Below are positions 42,502-50,068 of a stretch of 64,000 bases of DNA, in pieces (the first letter of the stretch is position 1; each line of letters begins with the position of its first letter). The notes beneath the pieces were generated by a model that made no database searches, was not told where the DNA came from, and saw nothing but the letters and a program-made list of their open reading frames with translations. A program made the position numbers and the translations under genes. Origin of the DNA: Acidiferrum sp963771295 (GTDB taxonomy: Bacteria > Acidobacteriota > Terriglobia > Acidiferrales > UBA7541); assembly GCA_963771295.1 (NCBI GenBank), contig CAVYTB010000014.1, positions 124,001 through 188,000 on the forward strand, in the 5' to 3' direction.

Positions 42502-44922
42502 CTATTTCTTTATGTGGCTCGCAACGACCGTTTCATCCCGCAAAACCGTCAGCAATCCCATTTCCGACAACAGCTTCTGAAATCTCGGCTCTTTCCTCAG
42601 AAACGCGAACTGCGGATGCACCGCCAGATTCGGCATCCTCCCGTTTCTTTCCTCGTACGCTTTTTCCAGTGCGCTCATGGTCTTTTCTTTGTCGCGAAAT
42701 CCCGCATACAGGATGGCCCAGTCATAGTTCGAGATGTACTTCGTCCCGGCGGCATTCTCAAATTCGCGCAGTATTTGCTCGGCTTCGTCCTTCTTCCCGG
42801 AAATGGCATAGGCGTAACCAAGCTCAGCCTCGCGCGAAGCGTCTCCGGGAGCCAAGGACACAAAGGTTCGAAATTCATTCAGCGCATCTTCGAACTGCTT
42901 CTTCTCCAGATACGATTGGCCCAAATAGCCGTGGGCAATGGCAAAGCTTGTGTCCATCTGCAGGGTCACTTTTTCCGTTTCGATGGCATGGTCGTATTCT
43001 CCCGCAAGGTAGTAGCACCAGCCGACATTCGCATTAATGATCAGCGACCGGGGATCGATTTCCCGCGCCAGTTTTATTTCTCGGATGGACTCCTGGCGGC
43101 GTCCCTTCGCGGCCATAAACAATGCGTACCAGTGCAACGCGGTGGAATAGCCCGGATTCAGCGAAATGGCTTTTTGAAACTCGCCCTCGATGTCGCCATC
43201 TTCCAGATGATAGAACCGGATGGCTGCCATCGATGTGTACGCTTCCCCCAACCGGTCGTCCAGTTCCAGGGCTTTCTGCGCAGCCTGCTTGGCCTTGGGC
43301 ATCATCACGCGGGCAGGCTGCAACTGATAATTGCTGATATTCATGTAAGCGTCGGCCAGTCCCGCCCATGCCAGGGCAAAGGAATCATCTTTCTGCGTGG
43401 CTTTTTGATAGAACTCCGCCGCGGCGAGAAATCCTTCGGGCGTGCGCTTTTCTGCTTCGTATTTTCCCCGCAGGTAAGCTTCATACGCTTCCGGCACCAC
43501 GGAGCGGCTGCGCCCCAATTCGTATTGTTCCGTTCCGGAAAGTTCCACCTGGATTCCTCGCGCAATCGCTGTCGCCACGTCGCTCTGCAACGCCAGCACC
43601 TCGGTGTAATCGCGATCGAACTTATCGGCCCACAGCGCGCCCTCGATGTTGGTTTGGAACAGCGTCGCCGAAATGCGCACGCGCCCCTTATCCTGCAATA
43701 CGGAGCCCTCCACCACCGCATCGACGTGAAGTTCCTGCGCAATCTGCTGAAGAGGTTTTTTGGCGTGCTTGTACTGCATCACCGTGGTGCGCGAGATTAC
43801 CCTCAGCTTCTTGATCTGCGATAACTCGGTGATCAACGCATCCGTCATTCCGTCCGCAAAATACTCCTGCGCTGGATCGCCCGTCAGATTCTCCAGTGGC
43901 AGCACCGCGATCGATTGGATGGCGCCCGCTACCGGTACCGGCGGCTTCACTGCCTTCTTGGTTTCCAACCAATACCCGGCTCCCAGCGCAAGTGCCGCAA
44001 CCGCGGCCAACAGCAGAATGTTTTGCCAAGTCCAAATTCGCGTCGGACCAGCGGGTGTGACGCCTGCGGTCAAAAAATTGTTAGTACGAGAAACCGTGCT
44101 CGCTGTTTCCAGAGCCGCGTGCACTTCGCCCGCGCTTTGGTAGCGCTGTCCCGGATCCTTGTCCAAGCATTTGTCGATCACCCCTTGCAGCGCCGGGGGC
44201 AACGGTGGCGTAATGGCCGGCGGGCGTTCCCTCAGGATCGCCGCGCTCAATTCATATGCCGTGTTTCCCCCGAAGGGCCGGCGGCCCGCCGCCATCTCAT
44301 ACAGCAGCACGCCCAGCGACCAGATGTCGCTGCGTTCATCCGCCTCTACTCCCTTCAGAACTTCGGGCGCGATGTATGGCAGGGTTCCCGTAAAGGTGTG
44401 TTGCGAGTCCCACGATTTATCGAATCGCGTGGTTTCATCGCCACCTCCGGGCGCGATTCGCCGGGAGATTCCAAAATCCAACACCTTCAGGCGTCCCGAC
44501 GGCGTCACAATCACGTTCGCGGCCTTCAAATCACGATGGATCACGCCGCGGCTGTGCGCGTGCGATAGCGCGTCGGCCAATTGCATCCCGTAGCGTTCAA
44601 CCTGATCGAGTGACATCCCAGTCGAGAGTATTTCCCGGCTGAGCGGCTGGCCCTCCACAAACTCCATGGCAATGTAGGGCTTTCCGTCGGCCTCGCCCAC
44701 TTCGTACACGGTGCAAATGTTGGGATGGTTCAGTGCGGAAATGACGCGCGCTTCTTCCAACACCTTTTCGTGGGATACCGCGCTGCCGGAAGGCAGAATC
44801 CCCAGAAACTTCAGCGCGATGTCGCGACGTAGCTTTTCGTCGCGCGCGCGATACACAACGCCCATTCCACCTTCGCCGAGCTTCTCTTCAATAAGGTAGT
44901 GGCCAATTCGCTGACCGATCAT
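42502..44922 (-). CDS. membrane Ser/Thr protein kinase with TolB-like and TPR domains
   Basis: Eukaryotic-type kinase of about 806 residues. Kinase domain about 9-270: GEGGMGVVYRARD (P-loop), catalytic Lys in DIALKFLG, HRDLKAANV, DFGIS and IAPEVLKG. One transmembrane helix at about 300-322 (ILLLAAVAALALGAGYWL). The outer part begins with a TolB-N/CadC-type segment (SIAVLPLENLTGDPAQEYFADG, cited here as PLENLTGDP and FADGMTDAL), followed by TPR repeats to the C-terminus. This architecture is very frequent in acidobacteria. ATG 44922 is preferred to one ten codons upstream because the domain starts there. Substrates unknown. Confidence 0.9.
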   Translation of the reverse strand: MIGQRIGHYLIEEKLGEGGMGVVYRARDEKLRRDIALKFLGILPSGSAVSHEKVLEEARVISALNHPNICTVYEVGEADGKPYIAMEFVEGQPLSREILSTGMSLDQVERYGMQLADALSHAHSRGVIHRDLKAANVIVTPSGRLKVLDFGISRRIAPGGGDETTRFDKSWDSQHTFTGTLPYIAPEVLKGVEADERSDIWSLGVLLYEMAAGRRPFGGNTAYELSAAILRERPPAITPPLPPALQGVIDKCLDKDPGQRYQSAGEVHAALETASTVSRTNNFLTAGVTPAGPTRIWTWQNILLLAAVAALALGAGYWLETKKAVKPPVPVAGAIQSIAVLPLENLTGDPAQEYFADGMTDALITELSQIKKLRVISRTTVMQYKHAKKPLQQIAQELHVDAVVEGSVLQDKGRVRISATLFQTNIEGALWADKFDRDYTEVLALQSDVATAIARGIQVELSGTEQYELGRSRSVVPEAYEAYLRGKYEAEKRTPEGFLAAAEFYQKATQKDDSFALAWAGLADAYMNISNYQLQPARVMMPKAKQAAQKALELDDRLGEAYTSMAAIRFYHLEDGDIEGEFQKAISLNPGYSTALHWYALFMAAKGRRQESIREIKLAREIDPRSLIINANVGWCYYLAGEYDHAIETEKVTLQMDTSFAIAHGYLGQSYLEKKQFEDALNEFRTFVSLAPGDASREAELGYAYAISGKKDEAEQILREFENAAGTKYISNYDWAILYAGFRDKEKTMSALEKAYEERNGRMPNLAVHPQFAFLRKEPRFQKLLSEMGLLTVLRDETVVASHIKK

Positions 44923-45011
44923 GATGTTTGCTTGGGGGAAAGTGGACCACATTAGCAGATTCAGAGCAAGTTAAACTCGATTGATTTCTACTGTTTGCGG
45001 CCGGACCTGGC

Positions 45012-45959
45012 TTATAAGCCGTGCAATTTGTTGGTTCCCCGGTCCACCAGCACAACGGCGCAGACCACCATTGCGGCGGCCATCCCCACTTTCAGCGTCA
45101 ACGCTTCCCCGCCATACAGCCAGCCCAACAGCACTGCCACAACCGGGTTCACATACGTGTGCGTCGCTACCAGCGTCGGCGAAAAATGTTCCAGCAGCCA
45201 GTTGTACGCGGTGAAAGCCACAACCGATCCGAACAGACTCAGATAGGCTAGCGCCACCCAAGACTTGGGCTTAACCTGCGCAAAAGAGAAGCCTTTCGCC
45301 TCCCCCGCCAACAATCCTGTAACCAGCAACATCGCCGAGCCCGAAAGCAACGAAAGCGCGGACAGCAGCAAGGGGCTGCCCGACAATTTCGAACGCCGCG
45401 AGTAGATGATGCCCACCGACCACGAGAACGCCCCGACCAGAATCGCGATGCAGGCAAGTGTCGTTCCTGCCCCAAACTCCAATGCCGCTCCCCCCACCAA
45501 CACGCCCACTCCTGCCAGCCCCATCAAGATTCCCGCCATCAGCAGTCCATTCAATCGCCACACTCTTGCTGCCGCCGATGAAAGTGCGAATACGAAGATG
45601 GGTTCGATGGCAATCAGCAGAGCGGCCAGTCCGCTGGGCACCACGCGTTCTGCCCAATGCAATGAGCCGTGACCTACCAGGAAGAAGAAAAAGCCAATCA
45701 CGGCGCTGGCCCGCACCTGCGTCCATGTTGGCCTGGCTCCTTTCCACAATGCGAACACCAGAAGGATTGTCCCTGCGGTCAAATGACGGATTCCCGCGGT
45801 AAACAACGGAGGAATGCTCTCGATCGCGAACCGAATGGCGAGATACGTGGAACCCCAGATGACATAAATGGCGAAGAAGCAGAAGATAACGAGCAGCCGG
45901 TTTACCGGCGCTTTCGCGGAGGCAACGGCGACGACCTGGCTGGTGGATGCGCTAGCCAT
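45012..45959 (-). CDS. EamA/DMT-family transporter (YedA-like)
   Basis: Inner-membrane DMT permease of about 315 residues with ten transmembrane segments. YVIWGSTYLAIRFAIESIPP is the classical start of the first EamA repeat. The second repeat ends with HTYVNPVVAVLLGWLYGGEAL, as in the YedA/RhaT-like group that exports metabolites. ATG 45959 fits the start of the protein; an eight-residue extension is unlikely. It is unrelated in detail to the DMT permease at 16731. The substrate is unknown. Downstream of the methyltransferase gene by 92 bases. Confidence 0.87.
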   Translation of the reverse strand: MASASTSQVVAVASAKAPVNRLLVIFCFFAIYVIWGSTYLAIRFAIESIPPLFTAGIRHLTAGTILLVFALWKGARPTWTQVRASAVIGFFFFLVGHGSLHWAERVVPSGLAALLIAIEPIFVFALSSAAARVWRLNGLLMAGILMGLAGVGVLVGGAALEFGAGTTLACIAILVGAFSWSVGIIYSRRSKLSGSPLLLSALSLLSGSAMLLVTGLLAGEAKGFSFAQVKPKSWVALAYLSLFGSVVAFTAYNWLLEHFSPTLVATHTYVNPVVAVLLGWLYGGEALTLKVGMAAAMVVCAVVLVDRGTNKLHGL

Positions 45960-46051
45960 GGGGCAGCATAATCCGCACTGCATATTTCATCGAGCGCCAA
46001 TATGGATGCTGGGAGAAAAGATTCTCGAGGACGCGCACAATCCGCTTCCCG

Positions 46052-46672
46052 CTAGCCTGGCTTGCGAAACACCACGCAATAACCGTCGGGCCAATCGTCA
46101 AAAACCTTGTCGACCTTAAATCCCGCAGTCGTCAACTCCTCAATTAGAATGCTTTTCGGAATCCCGTGTCCGCCGCGATTCGCAAGCACGCCTTTCACCG
46201 GATCACTCTCGCTCAGCCATTTCCTTGGCGCAAACTCGATCACTGCCAATTCACCACCTGGCTTTAGCGATCGCAGCAGGCTTGCGTCCATTTCCGCCGG
46301 CGAAGTCAAATGATGATAGACGCGCCGCAGCACAATGCCATCGCAGCACTCATTCGGCAGGTTAGTCTGCTTTTCCGCGGCCTGCAGCACCGCAATATTC
46401 GCAAGTCCGCGACTCTTAACTTCACCCTCGAGCGCCTTGCGCTTTTCCTCGTCCAGCTCGGTCAAATAGACTCGGCCCGTTTTCCCGACCGCAGCCGCGG
46501 CTGCAATCCCAATTTCTCCCCGGCCCGCGCCAACATCCCCAATGGTCTGCCCCGCTTTCCATCCCATTACCTGGCCGAGGCGCCGAACTTCGTCATTGGA
46601 AGCCTGCGCGCCCAAAAACAGACAAAGCGACAGCGCGGCGATAACAAGCGAAAGTATTTGGCGTTTTCTCAC
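46052..46672 (-). CDS. class I SAM methyltransferase with a signal peptide
   Basis: Predicted methyltransferase of about 206 residues. GTG 46672 with CGAGG upstream gives MRKRQILSLVIAALSLCLFL, a clear signal peptide ending GAQA. A TTG 11 codons earlier is the alternative. The Rossmann core has IGDVGAGRGEIGIAAAAAVG (SAM loop), YLTELDE, and CDGIVLRRVYHHL. Exported methyltransferases of this group (COG4798-like) are known from sequence but are odd because SAM is cytosolic; the hydrophobic end may act as a membrane anchor facing inward. Substrate unknown. It follows folE by 63 bases. Confidence 0.75.
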   Translation of the reverse strand: MRKRQILSLVIAALSLCLFLGAQASNDEVRRLGQVMGWKAGQTIGDVGAGRGEIGIAAAAAVGKTGRVYLTELDEEKRKALEGEVKSRGLANIAVLQAAEKQTNLPNECCDGIVLRRVYHHLTSPAEMDASLLRSLKPGGELAVIEFAPRKWLSESDPVKGVLANRGGHGIPKSILIEELTTAGFKVDKVFDDWPDGYCVVFRKPG

Positions 46673-46735
46673 GCGTGCCTCGGCTCGATGCGAGCGGCGT
46701 TGCAATTCAGGAAGCTGTCGCGCTCGGCGCTTTGC

Positions 46736-47347
46736 CTAAGTCTTATTGGAGCGCACTAATGACAGAAACTCATCGCGCGTCTGCTTGTTGTGGCGGAATG
46801 ATCCGAGCATCGCGCTGGTCACTGCCTGCCCGTGCTGCTTTTCCACCCCGCGCATCTGCATGCACAGGTGCCGCGCCTCAATGATCACACCAACGCCTTC
46901 AGGGCTGATCTTCTCCTGGATGGCTTCGGCAATCTGGCTGGTCATGCGCTCCTGAATCTGCAGTCGCCGCCCGTACATGTTCACCAACCGCGCGATCTTG
47001 CTCAGCCCCAGCACGCGCTTGTTCGGCAGGTACGCCACGTGCGCTTTCCCGAAGAACGGCAACAGGTGATGTTCGCACAAACTGAAGAACTCGATGTCTT
47101 TCACCACCACCATCTCGTCATAGTGCACGCTGAACGTCGCCCCATTCAGCAAACTCTCCATGTTTTGCTGGTACCCGCTGGTCAGGTACTTCAATGCCTT
47201 CTCAAAACGTTCCGGTGTCTTGCGCAATCCTTCGCGGTTCGGGTCCTCGCCCAGCAACACAATCACCTTGCGCATCAGTTCAGCAATGGTCTCTTTTGGC
47301 ATCTCTACTTTGGCTTCGTGCAGCAGTATCTCGGTCGGCTTCGTCAT
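46736..47347 (-). CDS. folE: GTP cyclohydrolase I FolE
   Basis: Converts GTP to 7,8-dihydroneopterin triphosphate, the entry to folate, queuosine and biopterin. Length 203 residues. Zinc ligands are visible in FFSLCEHHLLPFFGKAHVAY and ARHLCMQMRGVEKQ. The QERMTSQIAEAI region is the conserved substrate pocket. The ATG follows AAAGGACC. It is downstream of two 6-pyruvoyl-tetrahydropterin-synthase paralogues (25-base gap), which use its product. Confidence 0.95.
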   Translation of the reverse strand: MTKPTEILLHEAKVEMPKETIAELMRKVIVLLGEDPNREGLRKTPERFEKALKYLTSGYQQNMESLLNGATFSVHYDEMVVVKDIEFFSLCEHHLLPFFGKAHVAYLPNKRVLGLSKIARLVNMYGRRLQIQERMTSQIAEAIQEKISPEGVGVIIEARHLCMQMRGVEKQHGQAVTSAMLGSFRHNKQTRDEFLSLVRSNKT

Positions 47348-47371
47348 GGTCCTTTCCCTTGTTTCAGACCG

Positions 47372-47806
47372 CTAGGCGATCTTCGATTCTTCCCCGGCGT
47401 ACTCAAACCAATTGTTCGCAGTCTCTTCGATGCGAACACGTTCCAGTTTCGCGTTGGGGAAGTGTTGCAGGCGCTTGTAAATCTCAATGCAGACATTTTC
47501 CGTGGTCGGCACTTTTTCGCGAAATGCCACAACCTCTTCGTTCAGCGAGCGATGATCGAATGCTTCGATAACTTCCCGCTCAACAAATTCGTCCAGATCC
47601 GCCAGATTCGCGATCATGCCGGTCGCTGGATCCACCGGCCCGGACACGCTGATCTCCAACACATAATTATGCCCATGCCCATATGGGTTGTTGCACTTTC
47701 CATAAACGCGAAAATTCTCTTCCTCGCTCAGTTTCTCGCTGTGCAAACGATGCGAAGCCGCGAAGCGGTAGCGCCTCCCGAGTTCGATTTTTACGCCGTC
47801 GCTCAT
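47372..47806 (-). CDS. 6-pyruvoyl-tetrahydropterin synthase family protein, paralogue 1
   Basis: Member of the PTPS/QueD family, 144 residues. Zinc-binding His residues lie in FAASHRLH and YGHGHNY. The catalytic Cys is in YGKCNNPYGHGHNY, the longer C-N-N-P-x-GHGHNY form seen in eukaryotic PTPS rather than the E. coli QueD form. Asp/His of the triad are in AFDHRSLN and the pterin Glu in VRIEETANN. Its start overlaps the upstream paralogue's stop by four bases. Product may be 6-pyruvoyl- or 6-carboxy-tetrahydropterin; sequence favours the former. Confidence 0.85.
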   Translation of the reverse strand: MSDGVKIELGRRYRFAASHRLHSEKLSEEENFRVYGKCNNPYGHGHNYVLEISVSGPVDPATGMIANLADLDEFVEREVIEAFDHRSLNEEVVAFREKVPTTENVCIEIYKRLQHFPNAKLERVRIEETANNWFEYAGEESKIA

Positions 47807-48225
47807 GCCCGGCTCGCTCCGTTGCCGGTACAGTCCGCAAACAAATCAGGTGTTTCGTACAGCCTCACCTTATGTAGACGCCCCTGTGTGATCTTCGGCT
47901 CCAGCAATTTCCAGATGACGCGCGCGATGTTTTCGCACGTGGGAATCTGTCCCTTCAATTCCGCCACCTCGTAATTCAAAAAACGGTGGTCCATCCGTTG
48001 CGTAATCTCCTGCTCCAGAATTTCCTTCAACTCCTTCAAGTCCAGAACCATCCCGGTCACCGGATCCGGCTCGCCCGCCACAGTTACTTCCAGCGTGTAG
48101 TTGTGCCCGTGGCCATGCGGATTGTTGCATTTGCCAAAAATCCGCCGGTTCTCCTCCGCACTCAATTGCGGGTTGTGATACAGATGCGAGGCGGAAAACT
48201 CGATCTTTCGCGTCAAATAGACCAT
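47803..48225 (-). CDS. 6-pyruvoyl-tetrahydropterin synthase family protein, paralogue 2
   Basis: Second PTPS/QueD paralogue, about 140 residues from ATG 48225 (an upstream 20-residue extension overlaps the glycosyltransferase end and is rejected). FSASHLYHN and HGHGHNY supply the zinc His residues; FGKCNNPHGHGHNY the catalytic Cys; RMDHRFLNYEV the Asp/His; RLYETPDLFAD the pterin Glu. All key residues are intact, so this is not a decayed copy. It differs enough from paralogue 1 that the two probably have separate products or form a hetero-oligomer. Confidence 0.85.
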   Translation of the reverse strand: MVYLTRKIEFSASHLYHNPQLSAEENRRIFGKCNNPHGHGHNYTLEVTVAGEPDPVTGMVLDLKELKEILEQEITQRMDHRFLNYEVAELKGQIPTCENIARVIWKLLEPKITQGRLHKVRLYETPDLFADCTGNGASRA

Positions 48226-48233
48226 GCTCGTCG

Positions 48234-49292
48234 CTATCCCTTCGATGCTCGGGGGGTGCCCACTGGATACGTCCTTCCCTTCCATTCCAGCTTACCCCGA
48301 ACGTGGCTGCGGTACGACGCCGCCAGCACCACGGCATACAGCGTCCTGCCGCGGATGCCGTACCACACCAACCGCGAGGTGAAACCGCTGTGTTTCAGCT
48401 CACCATCATAAGCCACATAGATAATCAGGATGCCTACGGCCAGCGTCGCGAAACCGCGAACCGCTGATTCCGTGAACCCCCATACCGTTGATGTCGCAGC
48501 GATCACCGCAATCACCGGCGCCAACGCCGCAACGATTTCCTGAGTCACCGATTCGCCGCTGCCACCCATCAACTGGTACAAATTCTTTCTCCAGCCTGCC
48601 CACATCGCTCGAAACGACCGGTACATCCGCACGCGCACGATTCCCTTCCCACTTCCGAACCAGATACGGTAGCCGGCGGCCTTCACTTTTTTCGCCAGCG
48701 CCACATCCTCCAGCACTTCTCCAGCGATGCCGGCATGTCCGCCAACCGCTTCGTACGCGTCGCGGCGAATCAGCAGGAATTGACCGTTCGCCGCCGCCGC
48801 AGTTTTTGCGGGATCATTCACCTGTTCATACGAGAATTTCTTTGCCAGGCGGCAGTAAACATATGGAATCAACGCCTTCTCGTACCACGTCTCCATGACT
48901 TGCTCGGGCGAAAACGACACCAGCGCAGCTTCGCGTTCCCGCGCAATCGCCATCGCGCTCGCTGCGGCGTGATTTTCGTGTACCGCATCCGCATCAGTGA
49001 ACAGCAGCCACGCGCCTTTGGCCTGGCACGCGCCCAGCCACACCGCATAATTCTTTCCGACCCATCCGGCTGGCAATTCCGCCACTTCAATCATGTTCAC
49101 GCGGGAATACTTTGCCGCCAATGCCCGCACAATTTCCGCGGTCTTATCTGCCGACTGGTCGTTCACCACCACGATTTCCGCAATTTCTTGCTGTTGAATC
49201 AGCGATTCGATGCACGCCGCGATTACCGCCTCTTCGTTGCGCGCCGGGACAATGACAGAAATTCCAGAAAAGTTTTGTGGTGGGGGAGTCAT
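48234..49292 (-). CDS. family 2 glycosyltransferase (HpnB-like)
   Basis: Membrane-bound GT-A glycosyltransferase of 352 residues. N-terminal GISVIVPARNEEAVIAACIESL and IVVVNDQSADKTAEIV bind the nucleotide sugar; LLFTDADAVH carries the DxD metal site; GEVLEDVALAKKVKAAGY is the acceptor region; and about three C-terminal hydrophobic segments anchor it. The AELPAGWVGKNYAVWLGA segment is typical of hopene-associated HpnB proteins. Acceptor unknown (hopanoid or carotenoid lipid possible). First gene of an operon with the two PTPS genes and folE. Confidence 0.8.
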   Translation of the reverse strand: MTPPPQNFSGISVIVPARNEEAVIAACIESLIQQQEIAEIVVVNDQSADKTAEIVRALAAKYSRVNMIEVAELPAGWVGKNYAVWLGACQAKGAWLLFTDADAVHENHAAASAMAIAREREAALVSFSPEQVMETWYEKALIPYVYCRLAKKFSYEQVNDPAKTAAAANGQFLLIRRDAYEAVGGHAGIAGEVLEDVALAKKVKAAGYRIWFGSGKGIVRVRMYRSFRAMWAGWRKNLYQLMGGSGESVTQEIVAALAPVIAVIAATSTVWGFTESAVRGFATLAVGILIIYVAYDGELKHSGFTSRLVWYGIRGRTLYAVVLAASYRSHVRGKLEWKGRTYPVGTPRASKG

Positions 49293-49336
49293 CGCGGATG
49301 GATGCGCGTGCAGACTTCTCGCTGCCGCTGGTGTGC

Positions 49337-49347
49337 GCTATTATAGC
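49337..49347. promoter_or_regulatory. shared palindromic -10 region of divergent genes
   Basis: GCTATTATAGC reads TATTAT on the plus strand, 8 bases before the thioredoxin ATG, and TATAAT on the minus strand, about 47 bases before the glycosyltransferase ATG. Divergent transcription from overlapping boxes is plausible; no clear -35 on either side. Confidence 0.4.
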
Positions 49348-49352
49348 TTTAT

Positions 49353-49901
49353 ATGAATCCCTTCCTCCGCAAATTCTTCGCCTGGGGCAGCATGGGTTTT
49401 GCCTTCGCGATTCTGGCGTTTTTCTCCCTCCCGCATTATCGCCAGGGTGAATCCTCCATCGCCGGCAAGTCCGCGCAAGACTTCGCCATGCAGCTCGATG
49501 GCAAGCCCGCGCGCCTTTCCGACCTTCGCGGCGAGGTAGTGGTGTTGAATTTTTGGGGAAGCTGGTGCGGACCTTGCGTATCGGAAGTCCCCAGCCTGAT
49601 TGCACTCCAACAACATATTAGTTCCCGCAACGGTGTGGTTCTTGGCGTTGCTGCCGACGATGATCCCGCAAAATACGAAGCGTTTCTGAAGGATCATGGC
49701 GTGAATTTCCCGACGTACCGCGACCCGGGCACCAATGAAGACCATCGCTCGCCCATCGCGCTGAGCTACGGCTCATCCATGTATCCAGAAACCTACGTGA
49801 TTGATCGCAAGGGAAAAATTGTCCGCAAGATCATCGGCCCGCAGGATTGGGATTCCGCCGATATGACCGCCTACTTCGACACCCTTCTAGCCAAAAACTA
49901 G
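49353..49901 (+). CDS. TlpA/ResA-type membrane-anchored thioredoxin
   Basis: Periplasmic thiol-disulfide reductase of 182 residues. An N-terminal membrane anchor (AWGSMGFAFAILAFFSLP) is followed by a TlpA-like fold. The active site is FWGSWCGPCVSEVPSL and the cis-Pro loop is MYPETYVID. Such proteins keep cytochrome c or copper-binding Cys reduced. It lies next to the copper-handling genes (CopC/CopD, CopA), but in the opposite direction. There is no ribosome site; the -10 box placement suggests leaderless mRNA. Confidence 0.88.
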   Translation: MNPFLRKFFAWGSMGFAFAILAFFSLPHYRQGESSIAGKSAQDFAMQLDGKPARLSDLRGEVVVLNFWGSWCGPCVSEVPSLIALQQHISSRNGVVLGVAADDDPAKYEAFLKDHGVNFPTYRDPGTNEDHRSPIALSYGSSMYPETYVIDRKGKIVRKIIGPQDWDSADMTAYFDTLLAKN

Positions 49902-49977
49902 GTCGCCATTTTTGAGCTTGGTAGCACGGACCTCAGTCTGTGTTCTTGGCTTGCCTTAGCCTGTGCAACGGCCAGCA

Positions 49978-50002
49978 TCCGAGGCGGGCGCATTTCTCTT
50001 CG
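49978..50002. repeat. 25-base dispersed repeat, copy 1
   Basis: The 25-base segment beginning TCCGAGGCGGGCGC is repeated at 60286-60310 with one mismatch. Both copies lie just after a gene end. The rest of 49902-50068 shows no gene. Confidence 0.6.
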
Positions 50003-50068
50003 CATTTGTAGGGACGGCCTTCTGAGGCCATCCGCCAATCTAAGCCAACGGGCGCCACGCCCTTCACC

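Noticed and set aside
42130..43824. 564-codon open frame on the plus strand
   Set aside because: Antisense to the Ser/Thr kinase-TPR gene; composition typical of a GC-rich shadow frame.
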